The notes under the pieces: generated by a model
Told to the model about the DNA's origin: nothing
The model's input: only the letters and a program-made list of their open reading frames with translations
Databases searched by the model: none
Origin: Prochlorococcus marinus CUG1433
GTDB taxonomy: Bacteria > Cyanobacteriota > Cyanobacteriia > PCC-6307 > Cyanobiaceae
Length of the DNA: 64,000 nucleotides
Direction of reading: 5' to 3'
Assembly: GCA_017644425.1 (NCBI GenBank)
Contig: JAEPLN010000001.1
Coordinates: 1,364,001 to 1,428,000, forward strand
Program-made: the position numbers and the translations under genes
Shown: one piece after another, positions 25,895 through 34,447 of the stretch
Position numbering within the stretch: the first letter of the stretch is position 1
Layout of the letters: each line of letters begins with the position of its first letter

Positions 25895-27244
25895 ATGAAC
25901 AATAAGTTCACAAGTCTAAGATTTTTATTGTTAATTTCTGATGGATATCAAATTAATTTGCAAAAACTAAATACAAAATTCACTCAATATCTTGAATTAA
26001 TAAGAAATACAACAGATATAAATAAAAAATCAAATTTTTTAATTAAAAATATTTTTTATGTCTTTTATCTTTTTTATTTAATTTCCCCAATCCATTTTCT
26101 ATTTTTGTTTTTATTTTACTTTTTTATTAATTATCTTTCGAACAAAAAAGTAATTCTAAGTCTAAATAGTTCTTTATTAAATCGCTGGAAAAGATTTATT
26201 AATTATAAAGGCGTTTTAACTGTAGTTCTTGATAATAAATTTAATAAAATATTTTTAAAAAGATTACCTTATAAATTATGTTTTTTTATAATTTGCAATT
26301 TCATAACTCTCTTAATTTCATATATATCTAATTCTAAGAGCAGAGAAAATATTATTGTTGACGTAATAACTTTTAAGAAATTTCTAAATGATTTTATGAT
26401 AGGTGTCTTTATTAGTGGACATAAGATTAACTCAAGTCTAGATGGCGCTGCTTATACTCTTACTTATTCAAAATATATTGGCATAAAATTTATAAACAAG
26501 AAAATTAATGTTAATGCTTTGCAGGTTCATGCAGCAAGTAAAGAGCCAATGATGATTTTCTTTCAAGCTGATAAAGTGCTATCTATGAACCTAAAAACTT
26601 CAATTGCATTACCTCAAGTAACTGGAGAAAGAAAGGAAATTATTGTTGGAAGTCGATTATTGGATAATTATATTAATAAAGATTATAGATCTTTGCTTTA
26701 TAAACCTTTAGATAATACATTTCTAGTTCTTTTTGGAAATACACACCATCCAAAAGGTCTATATTATGGCAGTCATCATAATACTATTTATAAGAAATTT
26801 TTAGACGATTTAATAAAATTATCTGAGATTTTTCCTGATTGGCAATTCTATTATCTCCACCATAGAAACTATAAATTAAATTATGAAAATAATTACCTAA
26901 TGGATTCCTCATTCAAAGAATTGGATTCAAAATTAAATGTATATTCAACTTCTCTTAAATACTCTTTTGTTGTTAGCTATGCAAGTACCGTAGTTACTGA
27001 GTTATATAGTTATCATCCTAATATATATTTATACTCTCCATTAGGTCAGAGTCCTTACAGAGTAATCGACGATAATTTTAGATTTATATCAAATTTCAGT
27101 ATTTTGAGAAAAAAGCTGGAAAATATAAACAAAGTAATCAATCAAAAGGATCCAAAAAATATTTATCATAGTTATATAGATTCTATAGATTTTGACGAGA
27201 GAGTTTACAAAGCTTGTCTAAATAAAAATGATAAAAGTTTTTAA
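25895..27244 (+). CDS. Putative GT-B-like surface carbohydrate transferase
   Basis: 449 aa, not assigned to a family with certainty. Hydrophobic segments at about 50-75 and 130-150 suggest membrane association. The C-terminal half has features of capsule-type GT-B transferases: FYYLHHRNYK with H322/H323 and SYASTVVTELYSYHP at about 361-375, where a Ser/Thr loop precedes Thr-Glu, comparable to the YSSTAIFEA loop of the protein at 6624-7976. LVLFGNTHHPKG near residue 280 resembles the start of the second Rossmann domain. No Shine-Dalgarno is visible before the ATG. Stands alone between two long intergenic regions. Confidence 0.5.
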   Translation: MNNKFTSLRFLLLISDGYQINLQKLNTKFTQYLELIRNTTDINKKSNFLIKNIFYVFYLFYLISPIHFLFLFLFYFFINYLSNKKVILSLNSSLLNRWKRFINYKGVLTVVLDNKFNKIFLKRLPYKLCFFIICNFITLLISYISNSKSRENIIVDVITFKKFLNDFMIGVFISGHKINSSLDGAAYTLTYSKYIGIKFINKKINVNALQVHAASKEPMMIFFQADKVLSMNLKTSIALPQVTGERKEIIVGSRLLDNYINKDYRSLLYKPLDNTFLVLFGNTHHPKGLYYGSHHNTIYKKFLDDLIKLSEIFPDWQFYYLHHRNYKLNYENNYLMDSSFKELDSKLNVYSTSLKYSFVVSYASTVVTELYSYHPNIYLYSPLGQSPYRVIDDNFRFISNFSILRKKLENINKVINQKDPKNIYHSYIDSIDFDERVYKACLNKNDKSF

Positions 27245-27377
27245 ATATTTAAGGCTTGTTTTTTAATTACGTAATTTTAAGTTTTAGAATTATCAAATTT
27301 TGGAATAAGAAAGAAATTAAGTTTTTACTGTTTGCTTTTTAATGATGATTTTGATCTAATTAATTTAATTAACTTCT

Positions 27378-27385
27378 GCTATAGT
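27378..27385 (+). promoter_or_regulatory. Candidate extended -10 promoter for the cupin-SDR-neuA operon
   Basis: TGCTATAGT provides a TGn extension and a five-of-six match to TATAAT, 32 bases before the cupin ATG, which would leave a leader of about 25 bases. No good -35 is seen at the usual distance. Supported only by position and match. Confidence 0.3.
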
Positions 27386-27416
27386 AATTCAGTATTGAAT
27401 GCTATTTTTATAAATA

Positions 27417-27845
27417 ATGAGTATAAGTGATTCAGATGTTAAAAACGTTCTAAAAGATGATGGGTTGGATGAAGACAAATTATCTATTTTTCATAAATAT
27501 GAAAATGAATCTGTAAGTCTAAAAAAACTTAGAAAGATACATGGATTAGGATCTTGGGCGGTTAGAATTGCTTATAATAGTAGATTTGGTGGAGTTGTAA
27601 TTCAGCAGCAACCTGGGGAAGGTAATAGGAAGCATTATCATCCAGATGCTGATGAAAATTGGGTAATAATGGAGGGAGAATGGGAGTGGTGGATAGAAGG
27701 TATTGGTACAACTAAAGTTAAAAAAGGAGACATAGTTGTTGTCCCAAAAGGTACATGGCATTTAATAAAGTGTACCGGTAACCAAGTTGGTGTAAGATAC
27801 GCAATTACTGCACCTGATGTTAATCATATTTACGAAGATGAATAA
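27417..27845 (+). CDS. Cupin-domain protein
   Basis: 142-residue single cupin. The metal-binding set is complete: H73 and H75 in RKHYHPDADE with E80, then G87, and the second motif GDIVVVPKGTWH with H115. The WVIMEGEWEWWIEG strand resembles the cupin half of mannose-6-phosphate isomerase/mannose-1-P guanylyltransferases, which suggests a phosphosugar or nucleotide-sugar isomerase, but the sequence alone does not fix this. Its final codons overlap the SDR start (ATGAATAA), and a NeuA-like gene follows, so the three are one operon. Confidence 0.85.
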   Translation: MSISDSDVKNVLKDDGLDEDKLSIFHKYENESVSLKKLRKIHGLGSWAVRIAYNSRFGGVVIQQQPGEGNRKHYHPDADENWVIMEGEWEWWIEGIGTTKVKKGDIVVVPKGTWHLIKCTGNQVGVRYAITAPDVNHIYEDE

Positions 27846-28557
27846 CAGAAATATTATTTTTAATTTTAAATCTAAGAATGTATTAGTTGTTGGAGGAAGT
27901 AGAGGGATCGGGAAAGAAGTTTGTAGACAATTTATTAATTGTGGAGCAAATGTCTATAATGCATCTCGATCAAAGTGTCTTTTAGATGGTGTTAAAAATA
28001 TTAAATGTGATATTTCTAAAGGTGATGATATAAAGAGTCTTTTTAAACAAATTAATGATTTAGATTTTTGCATAAATGTTGCAGGAACTAATCTTTGCGA
28101 GAAAATTGAGAATATTAATAGTGAAGAGTGGGACAGGGTATTAAATATAAATTTGAAATCTTTTTATATGATTTGTAAAAGTGCGATTCAAATTATGAAG
28201 AAAAAAAATGGTGGACGTATTGTTAACGTTTCTTCAATTGCTGGAAGAAGTAAAAGTGTTGTAAGTGGAGTGCACTACACATCCAGTAAGTATGGAGTTA
28301 TTGGCTTAACAAAACAGCTATCAAATGAAGTTTCTAAATATAATATCTTGGTTAATTGTTTATGTCCAAGTCAAACAAAAACAGAAATGTTAGTTGATTC
28401 TATGAACAAATCTCAATTAAATAAATTATTAAATTCTATTCCAATTAATCGAATAGCAGAAACGGAGGAACAGGCGTTGCCCATCTTATTTCTTTGCTCT
28501 GATGCTGCTTCTTATATTAGCGGTGCCACTATAGATGTTAATGGAGGGCAATTTTGA
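27838..28557 (+). CDS. Short-chain dehydrogenase/reductase (FabG-like)
   Basis: Classical SDR: GGSRGIG (19-25) for NAD(P), NVAGTN for the NAG motif, VNVSS with the catalytic Ser, and Y147/K151 in YTSSK. C-terminal GATIDVNGGQF is typical of FabG-like enzymes. I start it at 27838 (MNNRN) because that ATG overlaps the cupin stop by eight bases; a start at 27817 would add seven residues inside the cupin gene. Probably reduces a keto group on the sugar acid activated by the next gene. Confidence 0.88.
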   Translation: MNNRNIIFNFKSKNVLVVGGSRGIGKEVCRQFINCGANVYNASRSKCLLDGVKNIKCDISKGDDIKSLFKQINDLDFCINVAGTNLCEKIENINSEEWDRVLNINLKSFYMICKSAIQIMKKKNGGRIVNVSSIAGRSKSVVSGVHYTSSKYGVIGLTKQLSNEVSKYNILVNCLCPSQTKTEMLVDSMNKSQLNKLLNSIPINRIAETEEQALPILFLCSDAASYISGATIDVNGGQF

Positions 28558-29222
28558 AGGAAGGCAAATATACGGCAATTATTGCAGTGAGAGATGGATC
28601 AAAAAGGGTTCCAAGAAAAAATATAAAAAAATTTGCTGATTCATCATTATTACAAATAAAAATTGAGCATGCTATGAAAGCTAAAGGAATTGACGAAATA
28701 GTAGTTAGTTCAGATTCTGATGAGATGATCAGCTTAGCAAATGAAATGAAAGTAAAGACTATAAAAAGGCCAGCTAAGTTTTGTTCGGACTCTGTCCCAA
28801 TGAAAAATGTATATAAACATTTAGCTGAATCAGTTCAATGTGATCATATAGTTTATTTACACGTTACAAGCCCTCTATTAGAAATAAGTACTTTAAATTC
28901 TTGTATTTCTAAATATAAAGAACTTGATAATTCTTATAGTTCTTTAGCTACTGTTGAGCATCTTATGAAATATATATGGTTTAAAAATAAAGCGATAAAT
29001 TATGATCCTAAAAATCATCCAAGATCACAAGATTTAGAAAAATATTATTGCCTAAATTTTGCTGTTAACATAATCTCAAGAGGGCAAATGATTAATACTA
29101 AATCGATTTTAGGGAACAAATTTTATCCATATTTCTTAAACGAAATAGAATCTATCGATGTCGATAATCAAATACAATTTGATATGGCTGAATACGTATA
29201 TAAAAAAATAAAACTTAATTAA
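28554..29222 (+). CDS. Acylneuraminate cytidylyltransferase family protein (NeuA-like)
   Basis: CMP-sugar synthetase. AVRDGSKRVPRKNIKKF (about 11-27) is the CTP-binding signature of NeuA/PseF/LegF enzymes, followed by VVSSDSDEM and LHVTSPLL (TSP motif). 222 aa is usual for a single-domain member. It begins at TTG 28554, overlapping the SDR stop by four bases, with GGAGG about seven bases upstream, which decides the start. It would activate a nonulosonic or related acid with CMP; the exact sugar is not evident because the pseI synthase lies more than 20 kb away. Confidence 0.87.
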   Translation: MKEGKYTAIIAVRDGSKRVPRKNIKKFADSSLLQIKIEHAMKAKGIDEIVVSSDSDEMISLANEMKVKTIKRPAKFCSDSVPMKNVYKHLAESVQCDHIVYLHVTSPLLEISTLNSCISKYKELDNSYSSLATVEHLMKYIWFKNKAINYDPKNHPRSQDLEKYYCLNFAVNIISRGQMINTKSILGNKFYPYFLNEIESIDVDNQIQFDMAEYVYKKIKLN

Positions 29223-29331
29223 TATTAAAAGTTCAAATTTAAAATAATTAAACGCTATGAAGTACTATGGGAATTACGAAAGTTACAAAAGTTTTGTTAA
29301 AAGGACTGATATGAATAACATTTCGTGCTTT

Positions 29332-29404
29332 GGGGCCATAGCTCAGCTGGTAGAGCACCTGCATGGCATGCAGGGGGTCAGCGGTTCAAATCCGCTTGGC
29401 TCCA
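29332..29404 (+). tRNA. tRNA-Ala (anticodon GGC)
   Basis: Full cloverleaf: acceptor GGGGCCA/TGGCTCC with one G-T pair, D-arm A-box GCTCAGCTGGT at 29341-29351, anticodon stem CCTGC/GCAGG around loop ATGGCAT with anticodon GGC, and T-arm AGCGG-TTCAAAT-CCGCT. Discriminator A at 29404; CCA is not encoded. The length of 73 bases is normal. It sits between two polysaccharide operons and is the only RNA gene I find in the window. Confidence 0.97.
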
Positions 29405-29479
29405 TTACTAATTTATTTCAAAATTATCAGTATAATTAGAAAAAAATTATGCTTACGTTGATTTATTCAACTTAATGTA

Positions 29480-29668
29480 ATGACGAGAAATTACTACTTT
29501 TCAATTTTTTTAGCACCACTATTTTTGTTTTTTGGGTTGCACCCGATAGTATTTGTGGATACTAGAGATTCAACTATTCCTTCAAACTTTGGTGCTATTA
29601 ATATGTATTCAAATATAAATGAATTCGATATAATCTCGAGAGCTTCAAAAGATATTAAAAAAATATAG
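29480..29668 (+). CDS. Possible small secreted or membrane protein (62 aa)
   Basis: Starts with a basic residue then a hydrophobic run (YYFSIFLAPLFLFFG) resembling a signal peptide or single membrane helix, followed by a polar tail. It ends four bases before the PhyH-like gene on the same strand, so it could be translated with it. There is no clear ribosome site, an equally long frame exists on the opposite strand, and I recognise no family. Weak call. Confidence 0.3.
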   Translation: MTRNYYFSIFLAPLFLFFGLHPIVFVDTRDSTIPSNFGAINMYSNINEFDIISRASKDIKKI

Positions 29669-29672
29669 ATAA

Positions 29673-30413
29673 ATGTACAAATTATTATGTAATGGATTTT
29701 CAATAGTTTTTACATTTATTGAGGATTTTTTTTTAAAGAAAAATGTTCCCAAAAGCAATTTATTAAAAAATGGGTATGATTGTTATTTCGAGAATAACTC
29801 TTTATTTGAAAAGAAAATTAAAAAATATAGATATATAATCAAAAAAAAATATCAAAGATTATTCATTTTTAGTGATACAACTTTAAATGAAATTGTAGAA
29901 ATTGTATTTAGTAAAAATTTTAGAGAATACTTAACCCTGCAAACAGGTTTTAAATATTCAATTGACTTTATTACCTCCTATCAAAATTTACATATTTCAA
30001 GAAATGATTATAGAAGGAATTGGTATGGCAATAACTTTCATTTTGATAAGCCTTATACAAAAAATATGTTGAAAGTAATGGTGCCTATTCATAAAATAGA
30101 GGAAAAGGATGGACCTTTAAGTTTATTTGATAAAAATATTTCAAGATCTTATGGTAAAGGTCTAAAGTTATTTAGAAAAAGAATAAAGTTAATTGGGAAA
30201 TCTCAGGATAAACTTATATTCCTTCCAAATGTTTGCCTTCATAAGGCAGATAACCCTTATTTAAGAAGGTCTGCAAAATTAATTATGTTTCAATTAAATC
30301 CATCATCAGAATGGTCAGTAAATAAAAAAATCACTCAAAGACAAAAATATAAAGAACCAAAATTTCCATTTTTTTCTTATTTCTTTGATAAAAGATTTTC
30401 TATTGAAAGTTAG
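29673..30413 (+). CDS. PhyH-like Fe(II)/2-oxoglutarate dioxygenase
   Basis: Double-stranded beta-helix oxygenase with the iron triad H123-x-D125 in NNFHFDKPY and H190 in VCLHKADNP, and R198/R199 as the likely 2-oxoglutarate anchor. KVMVPIHKIEEKDGPLSLF is the strand order typical of phytanoyl-CoA-dioxygenase-like proteins. 246 aa. It would hydroxylate a sugar, lipid or amino acid. Located just right of the tRNA and convergent with the GumC-like gene (34 bases between stops). A second PhyH-like gene lies at 60607. Confidence 0.75.
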   Translation: MYKLLCNGFSIVFTFIEDFFLKKNVPKSNLLKNGYDCYFENNSLFEKKIKKYRYIIKKKYQRLFIFSDTTLNEIVEIVFSKNFREYLTLQTGFKYSIDFITSYQNLHISRNDYRRNWYGNNFHFDKPYTKNMLKVMVPIHKIEEKDGPLSLFDKNISRSYGKGLKLFRKRIKLIGKSQDKLIFLPNVCLHKADNPYLRRSAKLIMFQLNPSSEWSVNKKITQRQKYKEPKFPFFSYFFDKRFSIES

Positions 30414-30447
30414 TTTAACTTATTCAAAATAATTTCTAGAAGTAAAA

Positions 30448-32304
30448 TTAAGTAACATCTAGAATGATTAATCCTTTAACATTTAAATTTTGAATATTTA
30501 AAGACTCATTTAATTCATCCAAATCAAATTTGGTTGATAAATTGGTTTGAGCAAGCAAAAATTGGATATTTGCTTTTTTGTATTCTTTTGGATCACATGA
30601 AACAATTAATTTAAGGTCTTTCGACGAGGCACTTTTTTTAAAAATATTTAGTAACTTTTCTGATTCATCATTTATATAATTTTTTGATGTTGGTATTATT
30701 GCGCATTGATAATTTTTTTCGGAAAACATTTTATTTTCAATTAACAGATCAACAAAATCTTGCCAAGAATTTTTATTTCTTAATGAAAAAATTCTTAAAA
30801 GTGGATATGGTATTAAATCAATTAATGTATCTCTATTGTAGATTATTCCAGAAATTTTCTCTTTATAATAAGCACCTAAACATCCGATAACTAACCCAGC
30901 AAGTAATCCTGAAATAATAAAGCTTAATTTTTGTGGATGTACAGGATTTTTTAATAAAGAAGGGGTAGAAATAAGCTCCCATGGGTCTTCATTTCTTGCC
31001 TGCTCAAGTCCCAAAGCAGTTTTTTGAACTTCTAATCTTGATAGAGTGGATAAATCTCGAATTGCTCTTCTATAAAGTTCCTTGTATTTAGTAATAATCC
31101 CCTCAGGCCTTTTGCTTTTTTCTATAATTGCTTTTGATTCTGAAATTTTTGCTTTTAGAAAGGCCTTTGCTTGATCTTTTAATATTTGAGTAGTAAAGTC
31201 TCTTCTCTTTATTGCCTTTTGAATAGCAATATCCTTTTCTTTGAATTTTTTTCTTAAATTCATTAACTCAGTTTCCATGGTTACTAACTTATAGGGAAGA
31301 TCTTGCATATTTAGTTCTGGAATTGTACTAGTAATGTAGTAAAGTTTTTCGGAGATATTTTTTTCGGATTCAGAATTAAATAATCTATCAATTTCTTGAA
31401 TCTTATATTCAGCATCTTCTATCATTTTAGATGCTAAGATTCTTTGTTTTTCGAGATTTGTCTTAATTAATGGTGCTGATGGAAGTCTAAGTTCCTTAGA
31501 TGATATTAATGGTGATGAGTTAACACCAAGGGGTGAAGAAGATAAGGGTGTTGATCTAAAACCTGGGAGCATCGAAGATGATGATAATCCAATATCTTTT
31601 TGACTTTCAAAATTGAATGAATCTATTGGAAAAATATTATGTTCTAAAGCAAAGGCATCAAAAAGTTCTTGTGAATTACTACTTTTTTGGGTGTAAAAAT
31701 TTATTTGGTTATCAAGATATAGTAATCCTTTGTCAATACCTCTAATTCTATCCCTCTTTGAATATTCTTGATATTTATTGGAAAGTTTCTCCAGAACAGG
31801 TATTACTGTCATTTTATTTTTACTTTGGTATTTAATATTTAATACAGAGGTATTTGTCTCTAATTCAACTTTCAAATAATCTTCTTTCCAATCTTCATAT
31901 AATAAATCAGAAATATTTCCTCCTGATTCCGCTTCTATTTCTTTTACAAATTCAAATATAGGTTTTAATATTGATGTACTTTCTAAAATCTTTACTTCTG
32001 TTTCAAGCTTATTTTCTATTTGTGATCCCAATAATCTTCTTATTCCAGGTTGAGAATTAATTATCGCAGCACCTAATGATGAAGTAGATTCATTAGCGGT
32101 ATCTTTTAAAACAATTTGAAAAGATCCTTCCCATGTAGGTTTAATTAGAAAAGCAAAAGCAGTGGAAGTTAAGAAAGTAAATGCAGTTACATTTCTAACT
32201 AATTTTTTTTTCCTTATTGCGGTTTTGAAGAATTCTGAAAAATTTAGCTTTGATTCATTTTCGAAATCATTTATAGGGTAATTATTTTGTGATGAATTTT
32301 TCAT
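30448..32304 (-). CDS. GumC/Wzc-like polysaccharide co-polymerase without kinase domain
   Basis: Inner-membrane chain-length regulator that links the polymerase to the Wza channel. Membrane helix at about residues 37-55, a Wzz-type periplasmic domain, long coiled-coil-like stretches (about 180-430), a PVHPQKL segment ahead of the second helix at about 455-475 (a usual place for the proline-rich motif), then a ~140-residue cytoplasmic tail. The tail has no Walker A or Tyr-rich cluster, so this lacks the BY-kinase of full Wzc. 618 aa. The wza-like gene is encoded immediately upstream (5 bases), forming the export pair. Confidence 0.88.
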   Translation of the reverse strand: MKNSSQNNYPINDFENESKLNFSEFFKTAIRKKKLVRNVTAFTFLTSTAFAFLIKPTWEGSFQIVLKDTANESTSSLGAAIINSQPGIRRLLGSQIENKLETEVKILESTSILKPIFEFVKEIEAESGGNISDLLYEDWKEDYLKVELETNTSVLNIKYQSKNKMTVIPVLEKLSNKYQEYSKRDRIRGIDKGLLYLDNQINFYTQKSSNSQELFDAFALEHNIFPIDSFNFESQKDIGLSSSSMLPGFRSTPLSSSPLGVNSSPLISSKELRLPSAPLIKTNLEKQRILASKMIEDAEYKIQEIDRLFNSESEKNISEKLYYITSTIPELNMQDLPYKLVTMETELMNLRKKFKEKDIAIQKAIKRRDFTTQILKDQAKAFLKAKISESKAIIEKSKRPEGIITKYKELYRRAIRDLSTLSRLEVQKTALGLEQARNEDPWELISTPSLLKNPVHPQKLSFIISGLLAGLVIGCLGAYYKEKISGIIYNRDTLIDLIPYPLLRIFSLRNKNSWQDFVDLLIENKMFSEKNYQCAIIPTSKNYINDESEKLLNIFKKSASSKDLKLIVSCDPKEYKKANIQFLLAQTNLSTKFDLDELNESLNIQNLNVKGLIILDVT

Positions 32305-32309
32305 AAGAT

Positions 32310-33488
32310 TTAATCTTTAAATAATCTGATAAGTGCATATATGCCAGGAATTGGTCTTGTAATTTCAGTCGTTACATCTAATGTTGTAGTTAATGGAGAA
32401 TTTTTTATTCTTATGATGTCTCCGTTCATCAAAATTGGATTTTTTATTGAACCTATATCATTTTTAGGATTATAAGATAATACACGTCTATCAATTTCAC
32501 CATTATTTTGAAATCTTAAAAATTCAATATTACCTTTTAGGATTTTTGTTCCGCCCGCTATGCTAATAGCTTGGTTCAAAGAAGCTCCAGTAGGTACTTT
32601 TGTTGCACCAGGTAGGTTTATCCTCCCTGAAACGAAAACTGTAATGAATTCTGGGTTTAAATTATCTAGCCCAGTTTGCAGTAATTGGTCTTTAATTTTT
32701 AAATTTGTTTTTGATATAAATACTGTGTCACCATCTAGTAGTTGAATATTTTGAGATTGATCCCCATTTGTAATTAATTCAACAAGACTAATAGTCGTTT
32801 TTTTTCTACCTCCTCCATCACTTATAGAATTTTTTCTACTAATTTCAATATCCGAGATGTTAGAAAAAGGTGTTATGCCTCCAGCTTCCCTTATGGCATC
32901 AAATACAGTAGGCTTAAAACCTATATAAGTCCCGTATTCTTTATTATTAGATCTCTGTTGAGAACGTCTAATTTTTGGGATTTGATTATTACTTTTTAAG
33001 GTATATCTTTCTTCACATTGGGTAAAGGAAGCATTATCTGTTAGACCTGTTAATGTATAAAACCCAGGTCTTGCTATCTCTCCTCCAACATATACATCTA
33101 CACCGCGATATCTAATTATCTTAGTATCAATAATCGGATCTAAAAGAAAATCCTTATACTTATTTGTTAAAAAAAGATTTAATTCATTTATCGTTAAACC
33201 TTCAACATAAAGATCTTTAATTCTTGGTAAGTTTATGGTCCCATCTTTTTTTACAAAATAATTACCGCAAAATTCTGGAATATTATCTATGTCAATAGAA
33301 AAGCCATCCCCGGGACCAACAATATATGAATCAGAATTATTTTTACTCCTTAGTTCAAATTCTTTTTTTAAAATATCAGAAATTTCTTTTTCTTGTTGTT
33401 CAGAAATTACTTGGGAATTAAAAGGTAAAAAAGCAAAAATAACAAGGCTTAATGAAACTAGTTTTTTAGATAGGAAAAAGAGTTTCAT
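32310..33488 (-). CDS. wza: Polysaccharide export outer-membrane protein (Wza-like)
   Basis: Has an N-terminal signal peptide (KKLVSLSLVIFAFLPF, residues 9-24) without a lipobox Cys, so it is probably not a lipoprotein, as in cyanobacterial relatives. The poly-export domain follows (YIVGPGDGFSIDI, then DGTINLPRI and VEGLT), with VYVGGEIARPGFYTL beginning the SLBB repeats and a second SLBB around VFVSGRINLPGATKVP. 392 aa. Forms the outer-membrane exit channel for the capsule or O-polysaccharide; pairs with the GumC-like protein encoded next. Confidence 0.92.
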   Translation of the reverse strand: MKLFFLSKKLVSLSLVIFAFLPFNSQVISEQQEKEISDILKKEFELRSKNNSDSYIVGPGDGFSIDIDNIPEFCGNYFVKKDGTINLPRIKDLYVEGLTINELNLFLTNKYKDFLLDPIIDTKIIRYRGVDVYVGGEIARPGFYTLTGLTDNASFTQCEERYTLKSNNQIPKIRRSQQRSNNKEYGTYIGFKPTVFDAIREAGGITPFSNISDIEISRKNSISDGGGRKKTTISLVELITNGDQSQNIQLLDGDTVFISKTNLKIKDQLLQTGLDNLNPEFITVFVSGRINLPGATKVPTGASLNQAISIAGGTKILKGNIEFLRFQNNGEIDRRVLSYNPKNDIGSIKNPILMNGDIIRIKNSPLTTTLDVTTEITRPIPGIYALIRLFKD

Positions 33489-33553
33489 CTATATTTTAAA
33501 AGCTAAATAAAATAAACTTTATATTAAATTATATCATTCTATTCTATATATTT

Positions 33554-34333
33554 TTAGAGTTTAATTATCCCTAAATATTTATTTTTGAATTTCAATATTT
33601 GAAAATAAGAGTATTTTGTTTTATTTACTAAATAATAAAAAAATAAATCGTCTTGAATATCATCAAAAACAATAAATGCATTTTTGGATAAATATTTTGA
33701 GATTATTTTCAGAGTTCTTTTTTTATCTCTAAACCACTTAGAAGAGTCGTAATGAAATAGATCAACTTTCCCAACCCAATTTATAGGAATCTTGTTAAGG
33801 TTAAACTCATCGCCTTCTATATGAAGTAACCAATTTTTTCTTAATTCTTCATTTACTAAAATACCAATATATTTTTCACAATTGGGTATTTTTGGATAAG
33901 GATAGTCACTGCTAAACAATAATCCATTTTTGTTTTTACGTAGAGCTTCCAAGATTGCTGCAGAGGTGAATCCACTAGCTACTCCAGTTTCTATTATGTT
34001 TGATAGTGAATATTTTCTCGTCAAGAAATATAAAAGATGGTAGGCTCCGCCACCACCTAATTTAAAATCTATTCTGCGCATAATTTCTTTACTCTTTTTT
34101 TCAAAATTATTGAAATATGCCAAAGTTTCGGACCATATTACTTCATCTATTTTTTTTGCGTATTCTTCAATACTTATGTATTCATTTTTTATCCATTCAA
34201 TATTTTTTTTATTTTGAATAAAATTAGGTAAAGAAATGAATTTATTAAAAACTTTATTGATATTTACCTGTAGTTTTTGTAATTTTAGATTTTGTTTGAA
34301 AACATAAAATAATTCAAATAATTTTTTATTCAA
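33554..34333 (-). CDS. Class I SAM-dependent methyltransferase (Methyltransf_24-like)
   Basis: The Rossmann SAM site is NIIETGVASGFTSAAIL at about residues 115-131, with VDLFHYDSSKW and FIVFDDIQDD downstream matching the Asp-rich motifs of the Methyltransf_24/MTase_31 family. 259 aa including an N-terminal helical extension of about 80 residues. Likely methylates a sugar hydroxyl in the exported polymer. Sits between the wza-like gene and the phosphatase-superfamily gene in the long minus-strand operon. Confidence 0.8.
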   Translation of the reverse strand: MNKKLFELFYVFKQNLKLQKLQVNINKVFNKFISLPNFIQNKKNIEWIKNEYISIEEYAKKIDEVIWSETLAYFNNFEKKSKEIMRRIDFKLGGGGAYHLLYFLTRKYSLSNIIETGVASGFTSAAILEALRKNKNGLLFSSDYPYPKIPNCEKYIGILVNEELRKNWLLHIEGDEFNLNKIPINWVGKVDLFHYDSSKWFRDKKRTLKIISKYLSKNAFIVFDDIQDDLFFYYLVNKTKYSYFQILKFKNKYLGIIKL

Positions 34334-34447
34334 AGCGATTTAGTTTTTAATTTTAATCATTATAAATTATTAAAAATAATAAATTATTAGTTTGATATGA
34401 CTTTTTAAATTCTTTTAGTAATTTCTAAATATTTAATATTTTAAAAA

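Noticed and set aside
27817-27837. Earlier ATG start for the SDR gene
   Set aside because: Would add MLIIFTK wholly inside the cupin gene; the ATG at 27838 overlapping the cupin stop is the usual coupled start.
29257-29439. Plus-strand open frame of 60 codons over the tRNA
   Set aside because: It reads straight through the tRNA-Ala (giving the well-known IAQLVEHLHGMQ artefact) and is not a gene.
29494-29703. Minus-strand frame of 69 codons opposite the 62-codon ORF
   Set aside because: No ribosome site, and neighbours on both sides in this segment read on the plus strand; the plus-strand frame is at least positioned with its neighbour.
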